Positions 54,729 through 63,921 of a stretch of DNA of 64,000 nucleotides are shown one piece after another (position 1 is the stretch's first letter; each line of letters opens with the position of its first letter). The stretch covers positions 1 through 64,000 of the forward strand of contig NZ_CAAF010000061.1 of the NCBI RefSeq assembly GCF_000359125.1. The letters run 5' to 3'. The DNA is from Mesorhizobium sp. STM 4661 (lineage in GTDB: Bacteria > Pseudomonadota > Alphaproteobacteria > Rhizobiales > Rhizobiaceae). The position numbers and the translations under genes are program-made. Below the pieces are notes generated by a model. The model was not told the DNA's origin, did not search any database, and worked only from the letters and a program-made list of their open reading frames with translations.

Positions 54729-55859
54729 TCACATCGCCGGAATATCGCCCCTCGCCCAGCCCTCGGAAATTTCCGCCGCGCGCGTCTCGAACGCGCCAGC
54801 CTCGATCGCGGCGCGAATGTCCTGCATCAGCTTTTGATAGTAGGAAAGATTGTTCCAGGTCAGAAGCATCGCCCCGAGCGCCTCTTGCGAGCGCACCAGA
54901 TGGTGCAGATAGGCGCGCGAATAATCCCGCGCCGCCGGGCAGTCGCTCTCCTCGTCCAGCGGGCGCGGATCGTCGGCATGGCGGGCGTTACGCAGATTGA
55001 CCTTGCCGCGCCGCGTGTAGGCGAGGCCGTGGCGACCGGCGCGCGTCGGCATCACGCAGTCGAACATGTCGATGCCGCGCGCCACCGATTTCAATATATC
55101 GTCCGGCGTGCCGACGCCCATCAGATAGCGCGGCCTGTCCGCCGGCAGTTCAAGACAGGTGATGTCGAGCATGTCGAGCATCACCGCCTGCGGCTCGCCG
55201 ACGGCCAGCCCGCCGACCGCATAACCTTTCAAATCCATCGCCCTCAGCGCCTGCGCCGAGCGCAGCCGCAAGTCCGGCACGTCGCCGCCCTGGACGATGC
55301 CGAACATCGCCTTTCCCGGCTGGTCGCCAAACGCCGTCTTGCAGCGCTCGGCCCAGCGCAGCGACAGTTCCATGGCGCGCTCGATTTCCTTCTCCTCAGC
55401 CGGTAGTGCCGTACATTCGTCGAGCTGCATCTGGATGTCGGAATCGAGTAGCCCCTGGATCTCGATCGATCGTTCGGGCGACATCTCATAGGCGGCGCCA
55501 TCGATATGCGAGCGGAAGGTGACGCCCTTTTCCGTGAGTTTCCTCAGCTTCGATAGCGACATCACCTGGAAGCCGCCGCTGTCGGTGAGGATCGGATGCG
55601 GCCAGCGGGCGAACTCATGCAGGCCGCCGAGCCGCGCCACGCGCTCGGCGCCGGGCCGCAGCATCAGGTGATAGGTGTTGCCAAGGATGATGTCGGCGCC
55701 GACACCGCGCACCTGCTCCATATACATCGCCTTCACCGTGCCGCCGGTGCCGACCGGCATGAAGGCCGGCGTGCGGATCTCGCCGCGCGGCATGGTGATG
55801 GCGCCGCGCCGCGCCCTGCCGTCGGTCGCCAGCATCTTGAAGGTGAATGCCTTACTCAT
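54729..55859 (-). CDS. tgt: Queuine tRNA-ribosyltransferase
   Basis: The 376-residue TIM-barrel enzyme exchanges guanine-34 in GUN anticodons for preQ1. The active-site Asp93 lies in ILTDSGGFQVMSL and Asp267 in GIDMFDCVMPTR; the substrate loops FGIVQGG and GGLAVGEP and the phosphate-binding YLMGVGTPDD are present. The zinc site is altered: the usual C-x-C-x-x-C is S305-D-C307-P-A-A310, so only one Cys and His320 remain. A GGGAA site precedes the ATG. It lies 8 bp after an 89-residue gene that overlaps queA, so the queuosine genes form one unit. Confidence 0.97.
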   Translation of the reverse strand: MSKAFTFKMLATDGRARRGAITMPRGEIRTPAFMPVGTGGTVKAMYMEQVRGVGADIILGNTYHLMLRPGAERVARLGGLHEFARWPHPILTDSGGFQVMSLSKLRKLTEKGVTFRSHIDGAAYEMSPERSIEIQGLLDSDIQMQLDECTALPAEEKEIERAMELSLRWAERCKTAFGDQPGKAMFGIVQGGDVPDLRLRSAQALRAMDLKGYAVGGLAVGEPQAVMLDMLDITCLELPADRPRYLMGVGTPDDILKSVARGIDMFDCVMPTRAGRHGLAYTRRGKVNLRNARHADDPRPLDEESDCPAARDYSRAYLHHLVRSQEALGAMLLTWNNLSYYQKLMQDIRAAIEAGAFETRAAEISEGWARGDIPAM

Positions 55860-55867
55860 TGAATTCC

Positions 55868-56126
55868 CTAGTCATTGAACTCCTTGTCGAATACCGGCGC
55901 ACCCGCGGCCTGCCTGTCGAGCGACTGCCGGTAGCGGATGCAGCCGCGCATGAATTTCGGCCAGGGTGGCACGGCGATTGCCGGCTCGGTCCTTTCCGGC
56001 AACAGCGACCAGAGGTCGGGGTGATGCCAGCACAGATCATGGCCGGTCGCGTCGCGGTGCTGGCGAATGCCGGCGCGCAATTTCCTGACCTCGGCAATCA
56101 AGGCGTCGCGGTCGAAGCTTTCCAGA

Positions 56127-56137
<11 letters not shown>
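55868..56137 (-). CDS. Hypothetical protein between queA and tgt
   Basis: I do not recognise a family. The 89-residue soluble product starts MDDDLESFDRDALIAEVRKL and carries HRDATGHDLCWHHPDLWSLL and IAVPPWPKFMRGCIRYRQSL, a compact layout with conserved-looking His, Trp and Cys. A strong GGGAGGAGAACG site precedes ATG 56137. It overlaps the end of queA by 11 bp and ends 8 bp before tgt, so it is translated within the queuosine operon. The position suggests a link with tRNA modification, which is only inferred. Confidence 0.8.
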
Positions 56138-57212
<1,075 letters not shown>

Positions 57213-57259
57213 TCCGGCCCCCGGCCGTCGCGACAAATACTATCGAAATGCCGCGCCGA

Positions 57260-57364
57260 ATGCATGTCGCGCAAAAGTGCGCAGCGGTTTTGCGGTAACG
57301 ACATGCATAAAAACAAGAACCTAAAGCGCGTCGCATGAATCCGTTCAAGCGCGACGCGCTTTAG
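57260..57364. repeat. Dispersed intergenic repeat, copy C
   Basis: Positions 57260-57308 match the second module of copy B (24255-24303) at 40 of 49 positions by my count. The rest ends with CTAAAGCGCGTCGC (57321-57334) and GCGACGCGCTTTAG (57351-57364), a perfect 14-bp inverted repeat with a 16-base loop. This hairpin lies 6 bp after the cyclophilin stop, so it may also act as a terminator or RNA-stabilising structure. Confidence 0.8.
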
Positions 57365-57370
57365 GGCTGG

Positions 57371-57883
57371 TCACTTCACGTCGGCAGCGACCTTCAGCGA
57401 CACGATCTTGTCGGGATCCTGCACCGGCTCGCCGCGCTTGATCTTGTCGACATTGTCCATGCCTTCGATGACCTGGCCCCAGACCGTGTATTGGCGGTTG
57501 AGGAAGGCGGCATCGTCGAAGCAGATGAAGAACTGCGAGTTGGCCGAGTTCGGGTTCTGCGAACGCGCCATCGAGCAAGTGCCGCGGCCGTGACTGGCGT
57601 TGGAGAACTCGGCCTTCAGGTCGGGTTTTTCCGAGCCACCCATGCCGGCGCGGGACGGAGCAAAGGAGGGCTTGCTGGAATTGCCGAATTTCACGTCGCC
57701 GGTCTGCGCCATGAAACCGTCGATGACGCGATGGAACACGACGCCGTCATAGGCGCCTTCGCGCGCCAGTTCCTTGATGCGGCCGACATGGCCGGGCGCC
57801 AGGTCGGGCAAAAGTTCGATGACGACCTTGCCCTTGGTCGTTTCCATGATGAGCGCGTTCTCGCGGTCCTTGATCTCGGCCAT
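57371..57883 (-). CDS. Cytoplasmic peptidylprolyl isomerase (cyclophilin)
   Basis: The 170-residue cyclophilin catalyses cis-trans isomerisation of X-Pro bonds. The sequence has FHRVIDGFMAQTGDVKFGNS, GTCSMARSQNPNSANSQFFI and DDAAFLNRQYTVWGQVIEGM, with the active-site Arg in FHRVI. There is no signal peptide (start MAEIKDRENALIMETTKGKV), so it is cytoplasmic. AAAGGA precedes the ATG. It lies 27 bp downstream of the exported cyclophilin gene, whose sequence is closely similar, so the pair looks like a tandem duplication with different destinations. Confidence 0.96.
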   Translation of the reverse strand: MAEIKDRENALIMETTKGKVVIELLPDLAPGHVGRIKELAREGAYDGVVFHRVIDGFMAQTGDVKFGNSSKPSFAPSRAGMGGSEKPDLKAEFSNASHGRGTCSMARSQNPNSANSQFFICFDDAAFLNRQYTVWGQVIEGMDNVDKIKRGEPVQDPDKIVSLKVAADVK

Positions 57884-57910
57884 GTCAGATATCCTTTTGA
57901 GAAAACAGAT

Positions 57911-58498
57911 TTATTTGTCGGCGGCGATGCGCACCTTGATCATGCGGTCGGGATCGGTGACCGTGCCGTTCTGCGCTTCGTCGCCCTTCTTGATGTTATC
58001 CACCAGTTCCATGCCGCTGACGACATTGCCGACGATGGTGTACTGGCCATCGAGCGGCGGCGCCGGCGCGAACATGATGAAGAACTGCGAATTCGCGGAA
58101 TTCGGGTCCTGCGAACGGGCCATGCCGACCACGCCGCGCTCATAGTGCTCGGTCTTGGAGAATTCCGCCGGCAGGTCGGGAAGATCGGACCCACCAGTGC
58201 CGACGGCGTCGGCGTTGAAGCCGCTCTTCATGTTGCCGAACTTGACGTCGCCGGTTTGAGCCATGAACCCGCCGATGACGCGGTGGAAGGCGACATTGTC
58301 GTAGGCCCCCTGGCGCACCAGTTTCTTGATCTGCGCCACATGCTTGGGCGCGAGATCCGGCCTCAACGCGATGGTCACGTCGCCGTCCTTCAGCGTGATG
58401 ATCATGGTGTTTTCCGGATCGGCGGCGAAGGCCGAAACGGAGGCGGTCACAAGACCGGCGAGCACGACAAGGAACGAGGCGAGCTTTTTCAGCTGCAT
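57911..58498 (-). CDS. Exported peptidylprolyl isomerase (cyclophilin)
   Basis: The 195-residue periplasmic cyclophilin has a signal peptide (KKLASFLVVLAGLVTASVSA, cleavage near AFAADP). The same active-site blocks as its neighbour are present: VAFHRVIGGFMAQTGDVKFG, GVVGMARSQDPNSANSQFF and GQYTIVGNVVSGMELVDNI. It would help fold envelope proteins. ATG 58498 begins the leader; it follows coaD by 16 bp and precedes the cytoplasmic cyclophilin by 27 bp, so coaD and both cyclophilins form one operon. Confidence 0.95.
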   Translation of the reverse strand: MQLKKLASFLVVLAGLVTASVSAFAADPENTMIITLKDGDVTIALRPDLAPKHVAQIKKLVRQGAYDNVAFHRVIGGFMAQTGDVKFGNMKSGFNADAVGTGGSDLPDLPAEFSKTEHYERGVVGMARSQDPNSANSQFFIMFAPAPPLDGQYTIVGNVVSGMELVDNIKKGDEAQNGTVTDPDRMIKVRIAADK

Positions 58499-58514
58499 AT
58501 CTATCTCCGGAATC

Positions 58515-59015
58515 TTATTTTGTGAATTTGGTGGTGAGCGCGCCGGCCACGGCCGCCGGCACGAAGGGGCGGGTGTCACCTCCCATCGAGGCAATCTGGC
58601 GCACAAGTGTGGTGGTAATGGTTCGCACCGAGGGGCTGGCTGGCAGAAAAACCGTCAGCAAGTCCGGCGCCATGGTTTCGTTCATGCCGGCCATCTGCAT
58701 TTCGTAATCGAGGTCGGTGCCGTCGCGCAGGCCGCGGATCATGATCGAGGCGCCGTGCTTCCTGGCCGCGTCGATGACCAGCCCGTCGAAGGCGACGACC
58801 TTGATGCGGGCACCATCGCGGCCGAACTCCGCTTTCGCAACAGTCTCGATCAGCTTCACCCGTTCCTCGAAGGAAAACAGCGGCTTCTTGCCGGGATGGA
58901 TGCCGATCGCCGCATAGATTGTGTCGGCCACGGCGAGCGACGCTTTGAGCACGTCGAGATGGCCGTTGGTGAGCGGATCGAAAGAGCCGGCATAAAGGGC
59001 GATGCGTTCGGTCAT
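58515..59015 (-). CDS. coaD: Phosphopantetheine adenylyltransferase
   Basis: The 166-residue enzyme joins 4'-phosphopantetheine and ATP in the fourth step of coenzyme A synthesis. The nucleotidyltransferase motif is YAGSFDPLTNGHLDVLKASL (T/HxGH type: TNGH), and DLDYEMQMAGMN is the substrate region. Near the C-terminus, TITTTLVRQIASMGGD replaces the usual ISSTLVRE. The length is standard. It is the first gene of the coaD-cyclophilin operon and lies downstream of gyrA on the same strand, with a small plus-strand gene between. Confidence 0.97.
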   Translation of the reverse strand: MTERIALYAGSFDPLTNGHLDVLKASLAVADTIYAAIGIHPGKKPLFSFEERVKLIETVAKAEFGRDGARIKVVAFDGLVIDAARKHGASIMIRGLRDGTDLDYEMQMAGMNETMAPDLLTVFLPASPSVRTITTTLVRQIASMGGDTRPFVPAAVAGALTTKFTK

Positions 59016-59207
59016 GGCAGGCTTCTAGCGGGCACACGGGCGGAAGGCAAATCCGATTGATGCAACGTACGTGAACCTTTTCGCGGACATGAACGACAGA
59101 TGAATGCGTTGATCACGAACGCTTCACGCAGCGTTCACTAGGTTGCAGCTTCACAAGATGAAACCAAATTCCCATTTAACCGTTGTTAGGCGCAGGAGAA
59201 CACGCAC

Positions 59208-59360
59208 ATGCTGATCTACATGCTAGCCACCGCAATGACCGTCGCCATGCTGATCGCCACCGTATTTGGGCTACATCAGGAGGCGGACCGCGTTCGCGCC
59301 AAGGCCAACACCAAGCGTTTCGAAAGCTTTGGTGTGCGCAAGCCCTACCGACACTTCTAA
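59208..59360 (+). CDS. Small single-helix membrane protein (50 residues)
   Basis: A 50-codon frame starts MLIYMLATAMTVAMLIATVF, a single membrane helix. A basic tail follows (RVRAKANTKRFESFGVRKPY) and ends RHF. It has a good ribosome site (GCAGGAGAA, 7 bp before the ATG) and a clean hydrophobic-then-basic layout that is unlikely by chance. It lies alone on the plus strand between coaD and gyrA, convergent with gyrA. Upstream, GAACGC and GCGTTC form a small inverted repeat near 59116-59135. I recognise no family. Confidence 0.7.
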   Translation: MLIYMLATAMTVAMLIATVFGLHQEADRVRAKANTKRFESFGVRKPYRHF

Positions 59361-59385
59361 GTCACGAACCCATAGATTGCATTCG

Positions 59386-59405
59386 CGCCGGCCCATGGGC
59401 CGGCG
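59386..59405. terminator. Perfect 20-bp palindrome between the small gene and gyrA
   Basis: CGCCGGCCCATGGGCCGGCG is fully self-complementary and lies between the convergent stops at 59360 and 59421. No long T-run follows on either strand, so it is a probable bidirectional terminator or RNA-end structure. Confidence 0.5.
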
Positions 59406-59420
59406 TCGCCATTTCAAGGC

Positions 59421-62222
59421 CTATTCGGCGGTGTCCGTACCGGCGTCTTCAACACCGGTATCCGCCCCGGCTTCGACGTTCTCTTCAGCTTCCTCGTCCG
59501 ATTGCGGTTCCGAAATCCGCTCCACCGACACGACCTTCTCGCCCTCGGCCGTGTTGAAGATGGTCACGCCCTTGGTGGCGCGGCTGGCGAAACGGATATC
59601 GTGGACCGGCACGCGGATGACGGTGCCGCCATCCGAAACCAGCATGATCTGATCGTCATTGCCGACCGGGAAGGTCGCCACCAGGCGGCCGATCTCGGCC
59701 GTCTTCGACACGTCGGTGGCACGGATGCCCTTGCCGCCACGTCCCGTCAGGCGGAAATCATAGGAAGACGAGCGCTTGCCGTAGCCATATTCCGTCACCG
59801 TCAGCACGAATTGTTCATGCGCCTTGAGGAATTCGTAGCGCTCGTCGGAAAGCTCCGTCTCCTCGCCAACCTCCTCATTGGTGAGCTGGATGTCTTCTTC
59901 CTCGCCGACCGCGATGCCGGCGGCCAGCCGCCGTTCGGCCACCACCCGCTTGAGAAAGGCGGCACGCTCGGCCGGCGGCGCATCGACATGCTCGATCACC
60001 GCCATCGAGATCACCCTGTCGGTATCGGCCATGGCAATGCCGCGCACGCCGACCGAATTGCGGCTCTGGAACACGCGCACGTCGCTGACCGAAAAGCGGA
60101 TGCATTGGCCGGAACTTGCGGTCAAAAGCACGTCTTCATTGTCTGTGCAAGTCTCGACGCCGAGGATCTCGTCGCCTTCCTCTTCCAGCTTCATGGCGAT
60201 CTTGCCGTTGCGGTTGACCTGGACGAAGTCCGACAGCTTGTTGCGGCGCACGGTGCCGCGCGTGGTGGCAAACATCACATCGAGCTCGCCCCAGCTGGTC
60301 TCGTCCTCGGGCAGCGGCATGATCGTGGTGATGCGCTCGCCCTGCTCCAGCGGCAGCATGTTGATCAGCGCCTTGCCGCGCGACTGCGGGTTGCCGATCG
60401 GCAGCCGCCAGACCTTTTCCTTGTAGACGATACCGCGCGAGGAGAAGAACAGCACCGGCGTGTGCGTATTGGCGACGAACAGCCGGGTGACGAAATCCTC
60501 TTCCTTGGTCGACATGCCGGAGCGGCCCTTGCCGCCGCGGCGCTGCGCCCGGTAGAGCGACAGCGGCACGCGCTTGATGTAGCCGGAATGGCTGACGGTC
60601 ACGACCATGTCCTCGCGCTGGATCAGGTCCTCGTCTTCCATGTCCGCCCCACCGTCGGTGAGCTCGGTGCGGCGCGGCGTGCCGAACTCGTCGCGCACGG
60701 CGATGAGCTCGTCCTTGACGATCTGCTGGATACGGGCGCGGGACGACAAAATGTCAAGATAATCAACAATTTCGACGCCGATCGTATTCAACTCATCGGC
60801 GATCTCGTCGCGGCCGAGCGCGGTCAGGCGCTGCAGGCGCAATTCGAGGATGGCGCGGGCTTGTTCGTCCGACAGATTGTAGGTGCCGTCCTCGTTGATA
60901 CGGTGGCGCGGATCGTCGATCAGGAGGATCAGCGATTCGACGTCTCCCGAGGGCCAGCGCCGTTCCATCAACTGTTCGCGCGCCGTCTGCGGGTCCGGCG
61001 CGGTGCGGATGAGCTTGATCACCTCGTCGATATTGGCGACGGCGATTGCCAAACCGACCAGCACATGGGCGCGGTCGCGCGCCTTGCGCAGCAGGAATTT
61101 AGTGCGCCGGCTGATCACCTCCTCGCGGAAGGAGACAAACGCCTTCAGCATATCGATCAGCGTCAGCACTTCCGGCTTGCCGCCGTTGAGCGCCACCATA
61201 TTGGCGCCGAAGGAGGTCTGCAGCGGCGTGAAGCGATAGAGCTGGTTGAGGATGACGTCGGCGACCGCGTCGCGCTTCAATTCGATGACGACGCGGTAAC
61301 CCTGGCGGTCGCTCTCGTCGCGAATGTCGGAAATGCCTTCGATGCGCTTGTCGCGCACCAGTTCGGCCATTTTTTCGATCATCGAGGCCTTGTTCACCTG
61401 GTAGGGAACCTCGGTGATGACGATCGATTCACGGTCGTTGCCGCGCTGCTCGACATTGACGCGGCCGCGCATGACGATGGAGCCGCGGCCGGTCGAATAG
61501 GCGCTGTAGATGCCGGAACGACCAAGCACGATGCCGCCGGTCGGGAAGTCCGGTCCCGGGATGATTTCCATCAGCGCCGGCAGATCGATCGCCGGATTGT
61601 CGATGATGGCGATGGCGCCATTGCAGACTTCGGCGAGATTATGCGGCGGAATGTTGGTGGCCATGCCGACGGCAATGCCGCCGGAACCGTTGACCAGAAG
61701 GTTGGGGAAGCGAGCCGGCAGCACCTTCGGCTCGGTGTCGGAGGCGTCATATGTGTCCTGGAAATCGACGGTTTCCTTGTCGATGTCCTCCAGCAGTTCA
61801 TGCGCGACCTTGGTCAGCCGCGACTCGGTGTAGCGCATCGCCGCCGGCGGATCGCCGTCGATCGAGCCGAAATTGCCCTGCCCGTCGATCAGCGGCACGC
61901 GCAGCGACCAGTCCTGCGCCATGCGCACCAAGGCGTCATAGATCGAGGCGTCGCCATGCGGATGGTATTTACCCATCACGTCGGCGACCGGGCGGGCCGA
62001 CTTCACATATTTGCGGTTCCAGTGGTAGCCGCTCTCATGCGCCGCATAGAGAATGCGGCGATGCACCGGCTTCAGGCCGTCGCGCACGTCGGGCAGCGCA
62101 CGGCTGACGATCACGCTCATGGCGTAATCGAGATAGGAGCGCTGCATCTCCTCGATGATGGATATCGGCTCGATGCCGGTTGGGCCGCCGTCGCTGCCGC
62201 GCGGTGTCTTCTGGTCAGTCAA
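59421..62222 (-). CDS. gyrA: DNA gyrase subunit A
   Basis: The 933-residue subunit breaks and rejoins DNA. It has the winged-helix domain with catalytic Tyr in AAMRYTESRLT, the quinolone pocket in YHPHGDASIYDALVRMAQDW, and the later NPQSRGKALINMLPLEQGER GyrA box in the C-terminal beta-pinwheel. The tail past residue 900 is acidic (Asp/Glu-rich). The residue at the E. coli Ser83 position is Ala. The start appears to be TTG 62222 (MTDQKTPRGSDGG) with no strong ribosome site. It is followed at 36 bp by a palindrome and the convergent small gene. Confidence 0.98.
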   Translation of the reverse strand: MTDQKTPRGSDGGPTGIEPISIIEEMQRSYLDYAMSVIVSRALPDVRDGLKPVHRRILYAAHESGYHWNRKYVKSARPVADVMGKYHPHGDASIYDALVRMAQDWSLRVPLIDGQGNFGSIDGDPPAAMRYTESRLTKVAHELLEDIDKETVDFQDTYDASDTEPKVLPARFPNLLVNGSGGIAVGMATNIPPHNLAEVCNGAIAIIDNPAIDLPALMEIIPGPDFPTGGIVLGRSGIYSAYSTGRGSIVMRGRVNVEQRGNDRESIVITEVPYQVNKASMIEKMAELVRDKRIEGISDIRDESDRQGYRVVIELKRDAVADVILNQLYRFTPLQTSFGANMVALNGGKPEVLTLIDMLKAFVSFREEVISRRTKFLLRKARDRAHVLVGLAIAVANIDEVIKLIRTAPDPQTAREQLMERRWPSGDVESLILLIDDPRHRINEDGTYNLSDEQARAILELRLQRLTALGRDEIADELNTIGVEIVDYLDILSSRARIQQIVKDELIAVRDEFGTPRRTELTDGGADMEDEDLIQREDMVVTVSHSGYIKRVPLSLYRAQRRGGKGRSGMSTKEEDFVTRLFVANTHTPVLFFSSRGIVYKEKVWRLPIGNPQSRGKALINMLPLEQGERITTIMPLPEDETSWGELDVMFATTRGTVRRNKLSDFVQVNRNGKIAMKLEEEGDEILGVETCTDNEDVLLTASSGQCIRFSVSDVRVFQSRNSVGVRGIAMADTDRVISMAVIEHVDAPPAERAAFLKRVVAERRLAAGIAVGEEEDIQLTNEEVGEETELSDERYEFLKAHEQFVLTVTEYGYGKRSSSYDFRLTGRGGKGIRATDVSKTAEIGRLVATFPVGNDDQIMLVSDGGTVIRVPVHDIRFASRATKGVTIFNTAEGEKVVSVERISEPQSDEEAEENVEAGADTGVEDAGTDTAE

Positions 62223-62436
62223 AACAGGTCACAATCCAGTCAGGAATCACTTGCTGCTTATATAGGAAGCAGGACCGGAACTCCAATGTCCGCAAGACTT
62301 TTCCAGTGTCCATTTTTGTGGTGATTTCAAAAGGATACCGCTGATTGCGACGATATGGCCGATGTGCCTTTCAAGGCGACCGAAGCAAAGCCCGCATGGC
62401 ATCCCGCGCGCCCGCCGTAGAAAGTAGCTGCGGATG

Positions 62437-63264
62437 CTAAGCTGACGATCCACGAGCACGATAGGTGCCGGGTGCCTCGCCCATAACCCGCCGGAAACGG
62501 CGGTTGAAGGTCGACAGATCGTTGAAACCCGCCTCGAAGGCGATCGCCGAAATCGCATCGTTCGACATGCGCAGCCGCATCGCCGCCCTGTGCAGCCGCG
62601 TTTTCAGCAGAAACTGGTAAGGCGTCATGCCCGCCACTTGCCGGAACGTCCGCAGGAAATGATAGGGGCTGGTCGCCGTCCCGTCGGCAAGCTCGGCGAG
62701 CGAAAGTGGCCGATCGGCGTCCAGTTCGATCAGCCTCACTGCTTCAGCCACCCGCTTCTGGTCGCGGCGGCTCGGCGCCCTGCAGGCCTGTGTGGAACCC
62801 GAGGCGGCGGCGACCACCGCGCCGGCGATGCGCAGGCCAAGTTCCTCGAACGCATCGCTGTCGGCCGTCTCGCGCGCGGCCTCCGCTTCCGCCAGCAGCG
62901 GCGCCAGCACCGGCAAGGGCGGCAGGCGAGGCGCCGCAAAGCCCAGTCGCCTCGCGCCAGGCACCTCAGAGACGATGCCTTCCATGTAGGCCGGGGCAAA
63001 ATGAAACGAGAGGCTGCGGTCGCCGGCTCCATGCTCGTGGCCGCATTCATAGCAGGCGCCGGGATTGCCGAGCAGGATAGCGCCCGGCGCCAGCATCGCC
63101 ATGCCCTGCCGCGTGCGGTAGCGGAAGGTGCCGCTGGTCACCGCGGCGATACAGAAAGTCCGGTGCTCTTCCTCGAACGGGCTGTCGCCGGCGCCAGCCG
63201 TGCACACCACGTCGCACACCTGCCAACCCTGCCCCGATGCAAGGTTCTGTTCGCTCGTTGCCAT
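62437..63264 (-). CDS. AraC-family transcriptional regulator
   Basis: The 275-residue regulator has an N-terminal cupin-like ligand part (RTFCIAAVTSGTFRYRTRQG, LLGNPGACYECGHEHG) and two C-terminal helix-turn-helix units: PLSLAELADGTATSPYHFLR with FRQVAGMTPYQFLLKTRLHR, and AISAIAFEAGFNDLSTFNRR with FRRVMGEAPGTYR. It recalls small-molecule-responsive AraC activators. ATG 63264 is the first plausible start. It is divergent from the gene at 63353, with 88 bp between the starts, which is probably its target. Confidence 0.93.
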   Translation of the reverse strand: MATSEQNLASGQGWQVCDVVCTAGAGDSPFEEEHRTFCIAAVTSGTFRYRTRQGMAMLAPGAILLGNPGACYECGHEHGAGDRSLSFHFAPAYMEGIVSEVPGARRLGFAAPRLPPLPVLAPLLAEAEAARETADSDAFEELGLRIAGAVVAAASGSTQACRAPSRRDQKRVAEAVRLIELDADRPLSLAELADGTATSPYHFLRTFRQVAGMTPYQFLLKTRLHRAAMRLRMSNDAISAIAFEAGFNDLSTFNRRFRRVMGEAPGTYRARGSSA

Positions 63265-63352
63265 GGTCCAAAAGATAGCAATTTTTCCCAAGCGCGGAAC
63301 CCTGCCCGGGGCCTATCACTTGCAGTCTCCTGACAGCACGAAGGCAGCAACC

Positions 63353-63889
63353 ATGACAGATCCGTCCTCCTTTACCGAAGCCCTGCACAATGACGGACCC
63401 AACCCCGGCCTGGCCGAAAGGCTGGACCTTTACGGCCGCTTCGTCGGCGCCTGGACATTCGATGCCACGCGCCATCTCGAAGACGGCGCGGTTCTGACCG
63501 GGCGCGGCGAAGTGCATTTCGGCTGGGTTCTGGAAGGCAGGGCAATCCAGGATGTATGGATTCTGCCCGCGCGGAACACTGGCGCACAGGTTTCCCTCGG
63601 CACGTGGACGTTCCACGGCACGACATTGCGCGTCTACGATCCTGGCCTCGACGCATGGCACATTTTCTGGAGCGACCCGCGCAACCAGTATTTTAGCCGC
63701 CAGCTTGGCCGCGCCGAAGGCGACACGATCGTCCAGCAAGGTGTAGACGCCCGCGGCTGCTCCGTGCGCTGGAGCTTTTTCCGGATCACTGAGAACTCGT
63801 TCCGCTGGCTGGGCGAGTGTTCGCATGACGGCAGCGCGGACTGGCGCCTCGAAGTCGAGTTCCTGGCGCGCCGCCCGACTCCAGCCTGA
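63353..63889 (+). CDS. Protein of unknown function, beta-rich
   Basis: The 178-residue product starts MTDPSSFTEALHNDGPNPGL. Its centre alternates aromatic and polar residues (GRFVGAWTFDATRHLEDGAV, VHFGWVLEGRAIQDVWILPA, TLRVYDPGLDAWHIFWSDP), as in lipocalin-like or DUF1579-like barrels. I cannot assign a named family. An AAGGCAGC site precedes ATG 63353. It is divergent from the AraC regulator and followed after 32 bp by a VOC gene on the same strand, so an AraC-controlled pair is likely. Confidence 0.7.
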   Translation: MTDPSSFTEALHNDGPNPGLAERLDLYGRFVGAWTFDATRHLEDGAVLTGRGEVHFGWVLEGRAIQDVWILPARNTGAQVSLGTWTFHGTTLRVYDPGLDAWHIFWSDPRNQYFSRQLGRAEGDTIVQQGVDARGCSVRWSFFRITENSFRWLGECSHDGSADWRLEVEFLARRPTPA

Positions 63890-63921
63890 TCAACCAGAAC
63901 ATTGAAAATATGGAGAAAAAT

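Noticed and set aside
59502..62324. 940-codon open frame on the plus strand opposite gyrA
   Set aside because: It is the antisense of gyrA. GC-rich codon use keeps such frames open; the translation is Arg/His/Gln/Asp-rich with no domain.
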